Source: SIG607 sp045586405 (GTDB taxonomy: Bacteria; Bacillota; Clostridia; Oscillospirales; Acutalibacteraceae). Taken from it: DNA of 47,384 nucleotides. Both the position numbers and the translations under genes were made by a program. Below are positions 41,083 to 47,384 of the stretch, piece by piece. The stretch lies in NCBI GenBank assembly GCA_045586405.1, contig JAZNAG010000058.1:1-47384 (forward strand), given 5' to 3'. Each line of letters opens with the position of its first letter. Position 1 is the first letter of the stretch. The notes under the pieces were generated by a model. It saw only the letters and a list, made by a program, of their open reading frames with translations. It had not been told where the DNA came from and made no database searches.

Positions 41083-41631
41083 TTATAAAATATTCTGCCA
41101 GAATTTTTTATCAGGGCGCGGAATAACAGCACTGTCAAGAAACATTCCGTATTCCCCTGCACCTGCTTTGGCACGTTCTATAGCGGCTTCTACCGCAGCA
41201 ACCTCACCGGTAAGCAAAAGGTAAGATTTACCGCACATACCACGCGCAAGTCTAAGTTCTATTAAATCAACCAATGCTGTTTTTGCCGCAGTATCTGCAG
41301 CCACAATAGCGGCGGCGGCAGAAAATGTTTCGATAACACCAAGAGCGTTTGGCGATTCAATTTCGGTAGCGCCGTAAAGTGCGCTGAATATAGAATCGTG
41401 AGGGTTACCTAAAACAAAACTGTCTATAAGTTTTTCAGAAGCTACAGCAGAAGCCGCCTCAACAGCTGCATTTACTGCGCTTAAATCACCGCTTATCAAA
41501 GCGATGAATTTACCCGGACAAACTGTATCTGCCTGAAGTATTTCAACCTCTGCGGTTTTAACCATACAGTCTGCAGCACGCATACCGGAGGAAACAGTTG
41601 TAAATTCTACCATACCAATGGCTTTTTTCAT
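41083..41631 (-). CDS. pduT: BMC-T shell protein PduT-like, Fe-S type
   Basis: A 182-residue protein with two tandem BMC domains (about 1-90 and 95-180; the second contains ALGVIETFSAAAAIVAADTA), forming pseudohexameric trimers. Cys38 in DTVCPGK is at the position where PduT coordinates a 4Fe-4S cluster in the trimer pore. Together with PduS at 41649, 17 bases upstream, this suggests electron transfer across the shell. ATG 41631 with AAAGGAGG. Confidence 0.9.
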   Translation of the reverse strand: MKKAIGMVEFTTVSSGMRAADCMVKTAEVEILQADTVCPGKFIALISGDLSAVNAAVEAASAVASEKLIDSFVLGNPHDSIFSALYGATEIESPNALGVIETFSAAAAIVAADTAAKTALVDLIELRLARGMCGKSYLLLTGEVAAVEAAIERAKAGAGEYGMFLDSAVIPRPDKKFWQNIL

Positions 41632-41648
41632 AAACTTGCTCCTCCTTT

Positions 41649-42974
41649 TTAAACAGTAATAATGATTTTCTTATCAGTAACCTGAGCTACTGTTCCCTCT
41701 ACGGGAGAGTGTATTGCAACACTCAAAGCGTTTTCGGTGGCGGCAGCTATTAACTGACCTGCACTTACCTTATCGCCTTTTTTAACAACAGCCACAGCAG
41801 GTGCGCCTATATGCTGAGAAAGAGCAATACTCAGACGCTTAACCTTTATTTCGCTTTCGCTTATGGGGGCTGATGTTTCATATTTATCAAGACCTAATCG
41901 TGCACGAAGCCGCGAAGTAGGAATCATACGCATTTTCCTATTTTCGCTTACCTTTGACATCTTTGGATTCTGCGGTGCTTTAACGCCTCTGCTTTGCAAA
42001 CCTGTCCTTGTTGCATAAAGCAAGGTTCTGGGAGAAAGACCTTGTGAGCAAGAATACATTTCACAAAGGCCACAGCCCGAGCAGAACATTGAATTAAGAT
42101 AAGGAACTGCATCGTTTGTAACACCGTTAGAAGCGGCAAGCATAAATGCTCTCGGGTCTATTGGGTGTCCCAAAAGATTTCTGGGGCAAAGAGAAGTACA
42201 GTAGCTGCACTGACAACATGCCGACATAGCTCTTTTGATATCAATAGAAACCTTACCCATCTTTTTCTGAACAAGCGGTAATGTTTTAGGAAGCACCAAA
42301 ATCGCGTTAGTTGTTTTGGTAATAGCATACTCTGCATCAACAAGTTTGCCCATCATAGGTCCGCCCGAGATATAGGCAGGGTTTTCTATTGTGACGCCGC
42401 CAACCGTTTCAAGTAATTTTTCAACGGTAATTCCCACAGGCGCATAAACCGACATAGGATTTTTAACCTCACCCGCAACGGTAACGTACTTATGAGTAAC
42501 ACTCTTGCCTTCTAAAGCGTTATAGATGTTATATACCGTTTCGGCATTTAAAACTACAACGCCAACAGAGATAGGTATACTACCTGCCGGAACAACACGA
42601 CCTGTTGCTTCATAGGTTAAGATAACTTCATCCCCTGCCGGATATACGTTAGGCAGACTACATATTTTCATATTTTCAAAAGAGGATAGTTCCGCTTTTA
42701 CCGCATCAATAGTTTCTTTATAAGAAGACTTTATGCCGATATAAACGGTATTAACCTCCAGTATTTTCGAAATCTGGTGTAAAGTGCTTAAAATTTCATA
42801 GGTGTACTTTTTAAGCACTTGACGGTGCAAATGGAGCAACGGCTCACATTCAGCACAATTAAGAATCAAGGTATCGGCGCGCTTATCAAGCTTAGCATAA
42901 GTGGGAAAACCCGCTCCGCCTGCGCCGACAACCCCGTTTTCACGCAAAAGTGCTTTTAACTGTTCAATGTTCAT
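41649..42974 (-). CDS. pduS: PduS-like RnfC-type electron-transfer protein
   Basis: A 441-residue flavin/Fe-S protein. The N-terminal NADH/FMN-binding GVVGAGGAGFPTYAKL (about 14-29), an RnfC-like SLBB domain (TVAGEVKNPMSVYAPVGITVE region), and two 4Fe-4S motifs: CCQCSYCTSLCPRN (about 258-271) and CSGCGLCEMYSCSQG (about 297-311). PduS works as a reductase passing electrons from NADH, for example to cobalamin or to a glycyl-radical-linked pathway. It overlaps the BMC-P stop by 4 bases and precedes pduT. Confidence 0.94.
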   Translation of the reverse strand: MNIEQLKALLRENGVVGAGGAGFPTYAKLDKRADTLILNCAECEPLLHLHRQVLKKYTYEILSTLHQISKILEVNTVYIGIKSSYKETIDAVKAELSSFENMKICSLPNVYPAGDEVILTYEATGRVVPAGSIPISVGVVVLNAETVYNIYNALEGKSVTHKYVTVAGEVKNPMSVYAPVGITVEKLLETVGGVTIENPAYISGGPMMGKLVDAEYAITKTTNAILVLPKTLPLVQKKMGKVSIDIKRAMSACCQCSYCTSLCPRNLLGHPIDPRAFMLAASNGVTNDAVPYLNSMFCSGCGLCEMYSCSQGLSPRTLLYATRTGLQSRGVKAPQNPKMSKVSENRKMRMIPTSRLRARLGLDKYETSAPISESEIKVKRLSIALSQHIGAPAVAVVKKGDKVSAGQLIAAATENALSVAIHSPVEGTVAQVTDKKIIITV

Positions 42975-43261
42975 GGAAGATTCACTCCGGCAAGACCTGT
43001 GCCGCTATCTACGATGCCCACAATTGCAGCATCTACAGGAGAATCTGCCATTGAGCAACCAATACGGGCTGCGCTACCTGTTGCAACTAAAACGATTTCA
43101 CCGATACCGGCGCCAATATTATCAATTGCAACTATTTTTTTGTTCGGGTTGCCTAGTTCGGCGATAGGTTCAACAACCATAAATTTACTGCCGACAAGCT
43201 TTTCGTTTTTACGAGTGGAAACTACGCTTCCAACTACTTTTCCGACGATCATTGTATTCAC
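42971..43261 (-). CDS. BMC-P pentamer shell protein (EutN/CcmL family)
   Basis: A 96-residue EutN/CcmL-type protein: KVVGSVVSTRKNEKLVGSKF near the start, EIVLVATGSAAR and SPVDAAIVGIVD. Pentamers of this family cap the twelve vertices of the shell, so little protein is needed. The ORF overlaps pduS by 4 bases; upstream lies the hairpin at 43300-43320, separating it from the highly expressed hexamer genes. Confidence 0.95.
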   Translation of the reverse strand: MNTMIVGKVVGSVVSTRKNEKLVGSKFMVVEPIAELGNPNKKIVAIDNIGAGIGEIVLVATGSAARIGCSMADSPVDAAIVGIVDSGTGLAGVNLP

Positions 43262-43299
43262 CCTAACTTTCGTAATCGATAAAAAGTTCGGTCAACTCA

Positions 43300-43320
43300 G
43301 GGGGGGCTTAACGCCCCCTC
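43300..43320 (-). promoter_or_regulatory. Intra-operon hairpin between hexamer and vertex genes
   Basis: GGGGGGGC pairs with GCCCCCTC (8 bp, one G-T) around TTAAC, 22 bases after the end of the last hexamer gene. On the minus strand no T-run follows directly, so it is not a standard terminator; it may be an RNA stabiliser or partial terminator that lowers downstream expression. Confidence 0.5.
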
Positions 43321-43344
43321 AAAGAGTTACCGTAAGTCACCGGC

Positions 43345-43623
43345 TTATTTTAAAGTCGGTAAGATTTTTTCCACATCATCATGAGGACGCGGAATAACGT
43401 GGGTAGCAACAAGCTCACCTAAACGGGAAGCAGATGCGCCACCGGCCTCAACTGCAGACTTAACTGCACCAACGTCGCCGCGTACCATAACAGATACAAG
43501 ACCGGAACCGATTTTCTCAGTACCGATAAGCTGAACGTTAGCAGCCTTTACCATTGCATCGGCAGCCTCAATAGCAGCTACAAGACCTCTGGTTTCTACC
43601 ATACCTAATGCTTCAAGTGCCAT
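43345..43623 (-). CDS. BMC-H hexamer shell protein (PduA/J-like)
   Basis: A 92-residue single-domain BMC protein: ALGMVETRGLVAAIEAADAM, GSGLVSVMVRGDVGAVKSAV, VATHVIPRPHDDVEKILP. Hexamers of this family tile the shell facets and pores for small metabolites. It differs from the short form of the next gene (43642) at only about 4 residues, so the two arose by recent duplication. ATG 43623 with AGGAGG at 7 bases. Confidence 0.95.
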   Translation of the reverse strand: MALEALGMVETRGLVAAIEAADAMVKAANVQLIGTEKIGSGLVSVMVRGDVGAVKSAVEAGGASASRLGELVATHVIPRPHDDVEKILPTLK

Positions 43624-43641
43624 TTTAATATCCTCCTTAAA

Positions 43642-44016
43642 TTATTTCAAAGACGGCAAGATTTTCTCAACGTCTTCATGTGGGCGCGGGATTACATGAG
43701 TTGCAACAAGCTCACCCAAACGGGAAGCGGATGTGCTACCTGCTTCAACAGCGGATTTCACTGCGCCAACGTCGCCGCGTACCATAACAGATACAAGACC
43801 TGAACCGATTTTTTCGGTTCCGATAAGCTGAACGTTAGCAGCCTTTACCATTGCATCAGCAGCTTCAATAGCAGCTACAAGACCTCTTGTTTCTACCATA
43901 CCTAATGCTTCAAGTGCCATTTTTCTTACCTCCTTTTTGGGTGTTGCTTTATCGGCTGTTTCAGCCGGATTTGCTGTTTTTGTAGTATTTGCTGTAGTTG
44001 TTTTTTTCTCTGCCAT
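43642..44016 (-). CDS. BMC-H shell protein with N-terminal extension and internal start
   Basis: A 124-residue ORF: 32 residues rich in Thr, Ala and Lys (AEKKTTTANTTKTANPAETA, ending KKEVRK) followed by a complete 92-residue BMC-H domain. A second in-frame ATG at 43920 has a perfect AAGGAGG 8 bases upstream, so the 92-residue form is certainly able to start there; ATG 44016 has a weaker AAGGAAGG-type site. Both forms may be made, or the upstream ATG may be spurious. The extension would lie on the hexamer's surface. Duplicate of the 43345 gene. Confidence 0.85.
   Translation of the reverse strand: MAEKKTTTANTTKTANPAETADKATPKKEVRKMALEALGMVETRGLVAAIEAADAMVKAANVQLIGTEKIGSGLVSVMVRGDVGAVKSAVEAGSTSASRLGELVATHVIPRPHEDVEKILPSLK
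43918..43933 (-). promoter_or_regulatory. Internal ribosome site and start of the short BMC-H form
   Basis: AAAAAGGAGG followed by TAAGAAAA and ATG at 43920, in frame with the upstream start at 44016. The spacing of 8 bases is optimal and the resulting protein has exactly the length of the paralogue at 43345. Confidence 0.8.
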
Positions 44017-44022
44017 AAGAGT

Positions 44023-44316
44023 TTACCTGCCTTCCTTTTGAATACGGGATGCGCTTATATCCAGCAGACGTTTTGTTTCAGAGTGAGGACTTGCTATAAC
44101 AGCGTGAGCACAAGGCTTTATAATTGCATTTGCAACAGCGTTTTCTACAGCAGCGGTTACTGCCGAAACATCACCCTGCACAACAACAGTTACAAGTCTG
44201 CCACCGAGTTTACGTTCCCACGTAACCAACTCAACCTCTGCTGACTTACACATAATATCAAGACAATCAATTGCTCCGGTAACACCGGATACTTCTATCA
44301 GTCCTAAAGACTTCAT
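44023..44316 (-). CDS. Divergent BMC-H shell protein
   Basis: A 97-residue BMC protein: MKSLGLIEVSGVTGAIDCLD, LGGRLVTVVVQGDVSAVTAAV, ending CAHAVIASPHSETKRLLDIS. It keeps the fold but differs much from the PduA-like copies, notably two Cys in the first helix region and a basic C-terminus (SRIQKEGR). Probably a minor hexamer with a different pore. ATG 44316 with AGGAG. Confidence 0.9.
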   Translation of the reverse strand: MKSLGLIEVSGVTGAIDCLDIMCKSAEVELVTWERKLGGRLVTVVVQGDVSAVTAAVENAVANAIIKPCAHAVIASPHSETKRLLDISASRIQKEGR

Positions 44317-44332
44317 CGTAAATAACTCCTAA

Positions 44333-44608
44333 TTAGAATTTGGGAAGAATCTTCTCTACATCCTCATGAGGACGAGGAATAACATGAACTGCTACCAACT
44401 CACCGAGAGCAGAAGCGGTGTTAGCACCTGCTTCAACAGCGGCTTTAACAGCACCTACATCGCCACGTACCATAACAGATACAAGACCTGAACCGATTTT
44501 TTCGGTTCCGATAAGTACTACTTCAGCAGCTTTTACCATTGAGTCAGCTGCTTCAATTGCGGCGGTAAGGCCACGGGTTTCGATCATACCAAGAGCTTCT
44601 TTAGACAT
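44333..44608 (-). CDS. BMC-H hexamer shell protein (PduA/J-like)
   Basis: A 91-residue BMC-H: SKEALGMIETRGLTAAIEAA, EKIGSGLVSVMVRGDVGAVK, VAVHVIPRPHEDVEKILP. About 80% identical by eye to the 43345 and 43642 copies, but an older branch. It ends in KF where the others end in LK. ATG 44608 with GGAGG. Confidence 0.95.
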   Translation of the reverse strand: MSKEALGMIETRGLTAAIEAADSMVKAAEVVLIGTEKIGSGLVSVMVRGDVGAVKAAVEAGANTASALGELVAVHVIPRPHEDVEKILPKF

Positions 44609-44630
44609 TTTATTTTCCTCCTAAAATATA

Positions 44631-44945
44631 TCAATTCTTATCAAAAGCGTTTAGTTTGAGCATCGGCTCAGTATCGGGCTCAGTATTTGTTAAAATATGT
44701 GAGGTAACAACACCTGATACTCTCTCTGCCGCTAATTTTGCAGCTTCAACAGCAGCCTCAACATCAGATATGCTGCCACGAAACTTTACTGCAACTATAA
44801 GTGGAACATCAAGTCCGTCAGGATTGCCCGGTTTGTTCTTATCGAAGGTTTCTACGATTACGTTTGCCGCTTTACATCCTGCATCACAAGCCACAAAAGC
44901 CGCAACAAGACCGTATACCTCCACAATTCCGGTAGCTTTATTCAT
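44631..44945 (-). CDS. BMC-H-like shell protein with loop insertion
   Basis: A 104-residue BMC protein: MNKATGIVEVYGLVAAFVAC, VKFRGSISDVEAAVEAAKLA, HILTNTEPDTEPMLKLN. An insertion (KNKPGNPDGLDVP) between the first two strands departs from the standard hexamer. It has two Cys in DAGCKAA/VACDAG. It is the first shell gene after the ADH and may be a minor shell component. ATG 44945 with GGGGAGA. Confidence 0.88.
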   Translation of the reverse strand: MNKATGIVEVYGLVAAFVACDAGCKAANVIVETFDKNKPGNPDGLDVPLIVAVKFRGSISDVEAAVEAAKLAAERVSGVVTSHILTNTEPDTEPMLKLNAFDKN

Positions 44946-44962
44946 TGCTGTTATCTCCCCGA

Positions 44963-46162
44963 TTATTTATTAACGATAGCTATCTTTAAACCTTCCATCT
45001 TAAGGTTGGTTGCAAGAGCTTCGTTGATTTGTTCAAGCGGATATTTATGAGTTATCAGTTTTTCAAGAGGTAACCCAATTGCTTTTGCACGCTTCAGGAA
45101 ATCAAAAGTGGTAGCATAGTCGCGAAGTGTGTATACCCAAGATCCAACAGTTGTAATTTCCTTAGCACAGATATCAAAGTGAGGGTTAATGGTAGCGTCG
45201 CCGCCGTTTATGAAGAAACCGAGCTCACAAAGGCCGCCACCATTGCGAATAAACTTATAGATGTTGCTGTGGGCTATGGGAGAGCCTGTGCACTGGAATG
45301 CAAAATCTGCTTCATAACCGCCGAAAGCATCACGTACCGCACCTGCGAGATTTTCAATGCCCTTATGATTTTTGAAATTTACTACATTGTCGGCACCCAT
45401 AAGTTTAGCAAACTCAAGACGTTTTTCTTCACCATCAACCGCAACTATATTTTCAATACCCATAGTACGTAAAATTGCGATACATATAAGACCGATAGGT
45501 CCGCAACCCTGAACAACAACGCGACTGTTAAAACGTAAAATTCCGGTTGTTTTGGCTCTTTCAACAGCGTGAATAAGCACTGCGCAGGGTTCTATAAGAA
45601 TTCGTGAGTCTAAATCAAGATCACTTACATTAAAGACAGTTGATCCGCCGCGTACCAGTATGTAATCACTGAACCAACCGTTGAGATGAATATCATCATC
45701 GGGAAGCAGACCGTATACATCGGCGCCGCCCACATTCTGCTTATTCAGGTCATACATGGTAATATCGGGGTTGTCTTTAAATATCATACAGGTAACAACC
45801 TTATCGCCAACCGAAAGGGGTTTTCCTGCACTGTCTTTTTTAACGTTTTTACCCATCTTTACTATCTCGCCGGTACCTTCGTGACCAAGAGCTACGGGAA
45901 TTAAACCGAAGGGATCACGCTTGAATTCATGAGCGTCTGTACCGCAGACACCACAGCCTTCAACCTTAACGAGAATATCGTCATCACCGACAGCGGGCAT
46001 TGGGAATTCTTTAATTTCAAACTTCTCAAGACCTGTCAGCATTGCTACATGGGCAGTTGAGGGTACATTTCCGCCAACAGATGCGTTCGGAGCCGAAGTG
46101 CCCTTCATATCACTGAGTACCTGACGGATTATAACCTCAAGTTCAGAAGAGTTAATATCCAT
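44963..46162 (-). CDS. Zinc-dependent alcohol dehydrogenase with encapsulation peptide
   Basis: A 399-residue medium-chain dehydrogenase: catalytic zinc ligands in GCGVCGTDAHEF and GHEGTGEIVKMG, the NAD fold in VVQGCGPIGLICIAIL, and C-terminal LITHKYPLEQINEAL. The structural zinc lobe normally holding four Cys is replaced by CMIFKDNPDITMYDLNKQN, with one Cys. An N-terminal extension (MDINSSELEVIIRQVLSDMK) is an encapsulation helix followed by a low-complexity linker. It likely reduces the aldehyde (lactaldehyde or propionaldehyde) and recycles NADH inside the shell. Start ATG 46162; the frame runs to 46183. Confidence 0.9.
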   Translation of the reverse strand: MDINSSELEVIIRQVLSDMKGTSAPNASVGGNVPSTAHVAMLTGLEKFEIKEFPMPAVGDDDILVKVEGCGVCGTDAHEFKRDPFGLIPVALGHEGTGEIVKMGKNVKKDSAGKPLSVGDKVVTCMIFKDNPDITMYDLNKQNVGGADVYGLLPDDDIHLNGWFSDYILVRGGSTVFNVSDLDLDSRILIEPCAVLIHAVERAKTTGILRFNSRVVVQGCGPIGLICIAILRTMGIENIVAVDGEEKRLEFAKLMGADNVVNFKNHKGIENLAGAVRDAFGGYEADFAFQCTGSPIAHSNIYKFIRNGGGLCELGFFINGGDATINPHFDICAKEITTVGSWVYTLRDYATTFDFLKRAKAIGLPLEKLITHKYPLEQINEALATNLKMEGLKIAIVNK

Positions 46163-46163
46163 A

Positions 46164-46640
46164 TTAGTTTCTGCCTTTCTCAAAAATTTGTTTGCCGTAA
46201 GCCGCTAAAGCGGTATCTTGTTCCTCACTGCCGCCGCTGACTCCCAATCCTCCGATTATTTCACCAAAGGAATTTGTAAGCGGTTCGCCGCCACCGAAGA
46301 TAACAATTTGACCGTTATTGGTAAACTGTATACCATACAAGGAGCCGTCTGGTTTTGCCAGAGAGGCAAGTTTTTTTGTAGACATTTTAAGAGATACCAC
46401 GGTGAACGACTTTTGCACGGCAACATCATAGCTTGCAATATAAGAATCGTCCATACATTCAACCAAAACAGGTCGGGCAGCTTTGTTAGAAATAGCCACA
46501 ACAACGTTAACGCCCATTTCTTTCGCCTTTTTACGAACCTGCTCACTTAAAGCGCGAGCTTGTTCGAGAGAAATGTCTCTTGCCTCATTCACCTGTTTTA
46601 CTATGGCATCAATTAAAGAACGCAGTTCACGTTCGTTCAT
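46164..46640 (-). CDS. HbpS/GlcG-like protein (PduO C-terminal domain type)
   Basis: A 158-residue protein of the Haem_degrading/GlcG family: KKAKEMGVNVVVAISNKAAR (about 34-53), ASYDVAVQKSFTVVSLKMS, and IIGGLGVSGGSEEQDTALAA. The N-terminal helix (ERELRSLIDAIVKQVNEA) is amphipathic and looks like an encapsulation peptide. Such domains form the C-terminal half of PduO and occur in many BMC operons; a role in corrin or heme binding is proposed, not proven. It lies 1-2 bases from both neighbours. Confidence 0.85.
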   Translation of the reverse strand: MNERELRSLIDAIVKQVNEARDISLEQARALSEQVRKKAKEMGVNVVVAISNKAARPVLVECMDDSYIASYDVAVQKSFTVVSLKMSTKKLASLAKPDGSLYGIQFTNNGQIVIFGGGEPLTNSFGEIIGGLGVSGGSEEQDTALAAYGKQIFEKGRN

Positions 46641-46641
46641 T

Positions 46642-47384
46642 TTATTTACCTAACTGTTCAATTACACGGCGAGTAATTTCAGCAACAAGGTCATTGTTAC
46701 TACCGTGGTTACAGTTACCGCCGCAACCGTGACAGCTGGGTTTACCATCCTGAGCGTTAGGACAAAGGTCAGCAGGATGCTTACCCTTCATACCGAACTG
46801 ACGGCGAATTTCGTAAAGACGCTGAACCTGAGAATCAGAAAGCTCCTTAGGACCGCCAAGCTGAGTAGAGATGTAGAGAAGACGAGCATAAAACTCAACA
46901 GACTCCATCTTGTGATATGCATTAAGAAGTGAATCCGAAAAAGCAAGTGCACCGTGGTTTGCAAGAAGTACTGCATCAAAGTAAGGAAGATACTTTTCAA
47001 CAGCATCGGGAATTTCGTTTGTTGAAGGTGTGCCGTATTCAGCAATCGGAACACAACCAAGTGCGATAACTGCTTCGGGCATGATGGGATCTGTAAGGGG
47101 AATACCTGCGATAGCAAATGATGTTGCATATACGGGATGTGCATGAACAACGCTCATTACGTCAGGTCTTTCCTTATAAACTCTCATGTGCATCTTTATT
47201 TCGGAAGAGGGTCTGAAGCCTTCGTTAGCCTGAAGAACTTTACCTTCTGCGTCAACCTTACAGATGTACTCGGGTGTCATAAAGCCCTTGGAAACGCCCG
47301 TGGGTGTGCAAAGGAATTCGTGGTCATTAAGCTTTACGGAGATGTTACCGTCATTTGCGGCAACCATTCCACGGTTGTAGATTC
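46642..47384 (-). CDS. Class II aldolase (fuculose/rhamnulose-1-phosphate type) with C-terminal encapsulation peptide, cut by right edge
   Basis: At least 247 residues; the frame stays open to the edge, where IYNRGMVAANDGNIS is the family's normal N-terminal region, so the true start is outside. Zinc site in HAHPVYATSF and LANHGALAFSD, GTPSTNEIPD, phosphate-binding motifs near the N-terminus. It splits fuculose- or rhamnulose-1-phosphate into DHAP and lactaldehyde. A Cys/Gly/His linker (CHGCGGNCNHG) and a terminal helix (NDLVAEITRRVIEQLGK) form an encapsulation peptide, as in fucose/rhamnose BMC aldolases. First visible gene of the BMC operon. Confidence 0.93.
   Translation of the reverse strand, partial: IYNRGMVAANDGNISVKLNDHEFLCTPTGVSKGFMTPEYICKVDAEGKVLQANEGFRPSSEIKMHMRVYKERPDVMSVVHAHPVYATSFAIAGIPLTDPIMPEAVIALGCVPIAEYGTPSTNEIPDAVEKYLPYFDAVLLANHGALAFSDSLLNAYHKMESVEFYARLLYISTQLGGPKELSDSQVQRLYEIRRQFGMKGKHPADLCPNAQDGKPSCHGCGGNCNHGSNNDLVAEITRRVIEQLGK

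Overview
The window looks like a low-GC, spore-forming Firmicute of the class Clostridia, probably a gut species of the Oscillospiraceae/Lachnospiraceae kind. Reasons: a rpoD-dnaG-dGTPase macromolecular cluster, spoIIR, the ACT-domain/UPF0210 pair, TnpV and DUF6809 mobile genes, strong AGGAGG ribosome sites throughout and a sugar-type bacterial microcompartment (BMC) operon. The genus cannot be read from the sequence alone.

Layout. (1) 1-9.1 kb is part of an integrative/mobilizable element: a relaxase running off the left edge, MobC, a hairpin-rich candidate oriT with an SOS-box-like promoter, then a restriction-modification island (2.4-8.1 kb), then TnpV and DUF6809 backbone genes. The island holds a controller-type HTH, an N6-adenine and a probable N4-cytosine methyltransferase, two proteins that look like degenerate LAGLIDADG-fold DNA binders, an unknown 119-residue protein, a stand-alone PD-(D/E)XK nuclease and a HARE-HTH-PD-(D/E)XK protein. 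An SfsA-like nuclease is transcribed divergently. This island is the best candidate for an undescribed system. (2) 9.1-9.87 kb is decayed sequence with hairpins, one tiny membrane ORF and a gene remnant. (3) 9.87-15.7 kb is a leftward nine-gene operon: ECF sigma factor, membrane-anchored probable anti-sigma, two membrane-anchored accessory proteins, three ABC permease-like proteins, an ABC ATPase and a small secreted peptide. It resembles a peptide export/self-protection or envelope-stress module. (4) 15.7-16.27 kb is an intergenic stretch with a dyad repeat and a possible tRNA-linked integration scar.

(5) 16.27-35.0 kb is chromosomal core: GH63-like and GH32 glycosidases, a pair of CobW-family GTPases, D-2-hydroxyacid dehydrogenase, maf, trmO, an amidase, the rpoD/dnaG/dGTPase cluster, a YigZ-family protein, rpmE, spoIIR, ispE and the ACT/UPF0210 pair. 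(6) 35.03-35.4 kb holds a tRNA-Pro(TGG) preceded by a promoter-bearing 38-nt copy of its own 5' half, an integration or recombination scar.

(7) 36.0-47.4 kb (right edge) is a BMC operon read leftward: class II sugar-phosphate aldolase (cut by the edge), HbpS/PduO-C-like protein, zinc alcohol dehydrogenase, five BMC-H hexamer genes, the BMC-P vertex protein, PduS, PduT, a DeoR regulator, acetate kinase, CoA-acylating aldehyde dehydrogenase and PduL, followed by an AraC regulator. The aldolase would split fuculose- or rhamnulose-1-phosphate into DHAP and lactaldehyde. The enclosed ADH, aldehyde dehydrogenase and PduL would process the aldehyde, and acetate kinase would conserve the acyl-phosphate as ATP outside. 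This fits fucose/rhamnose-type BMCs. The diol dehydratase (glycyl radical or B12) is not in the window and may lie past the right edge.
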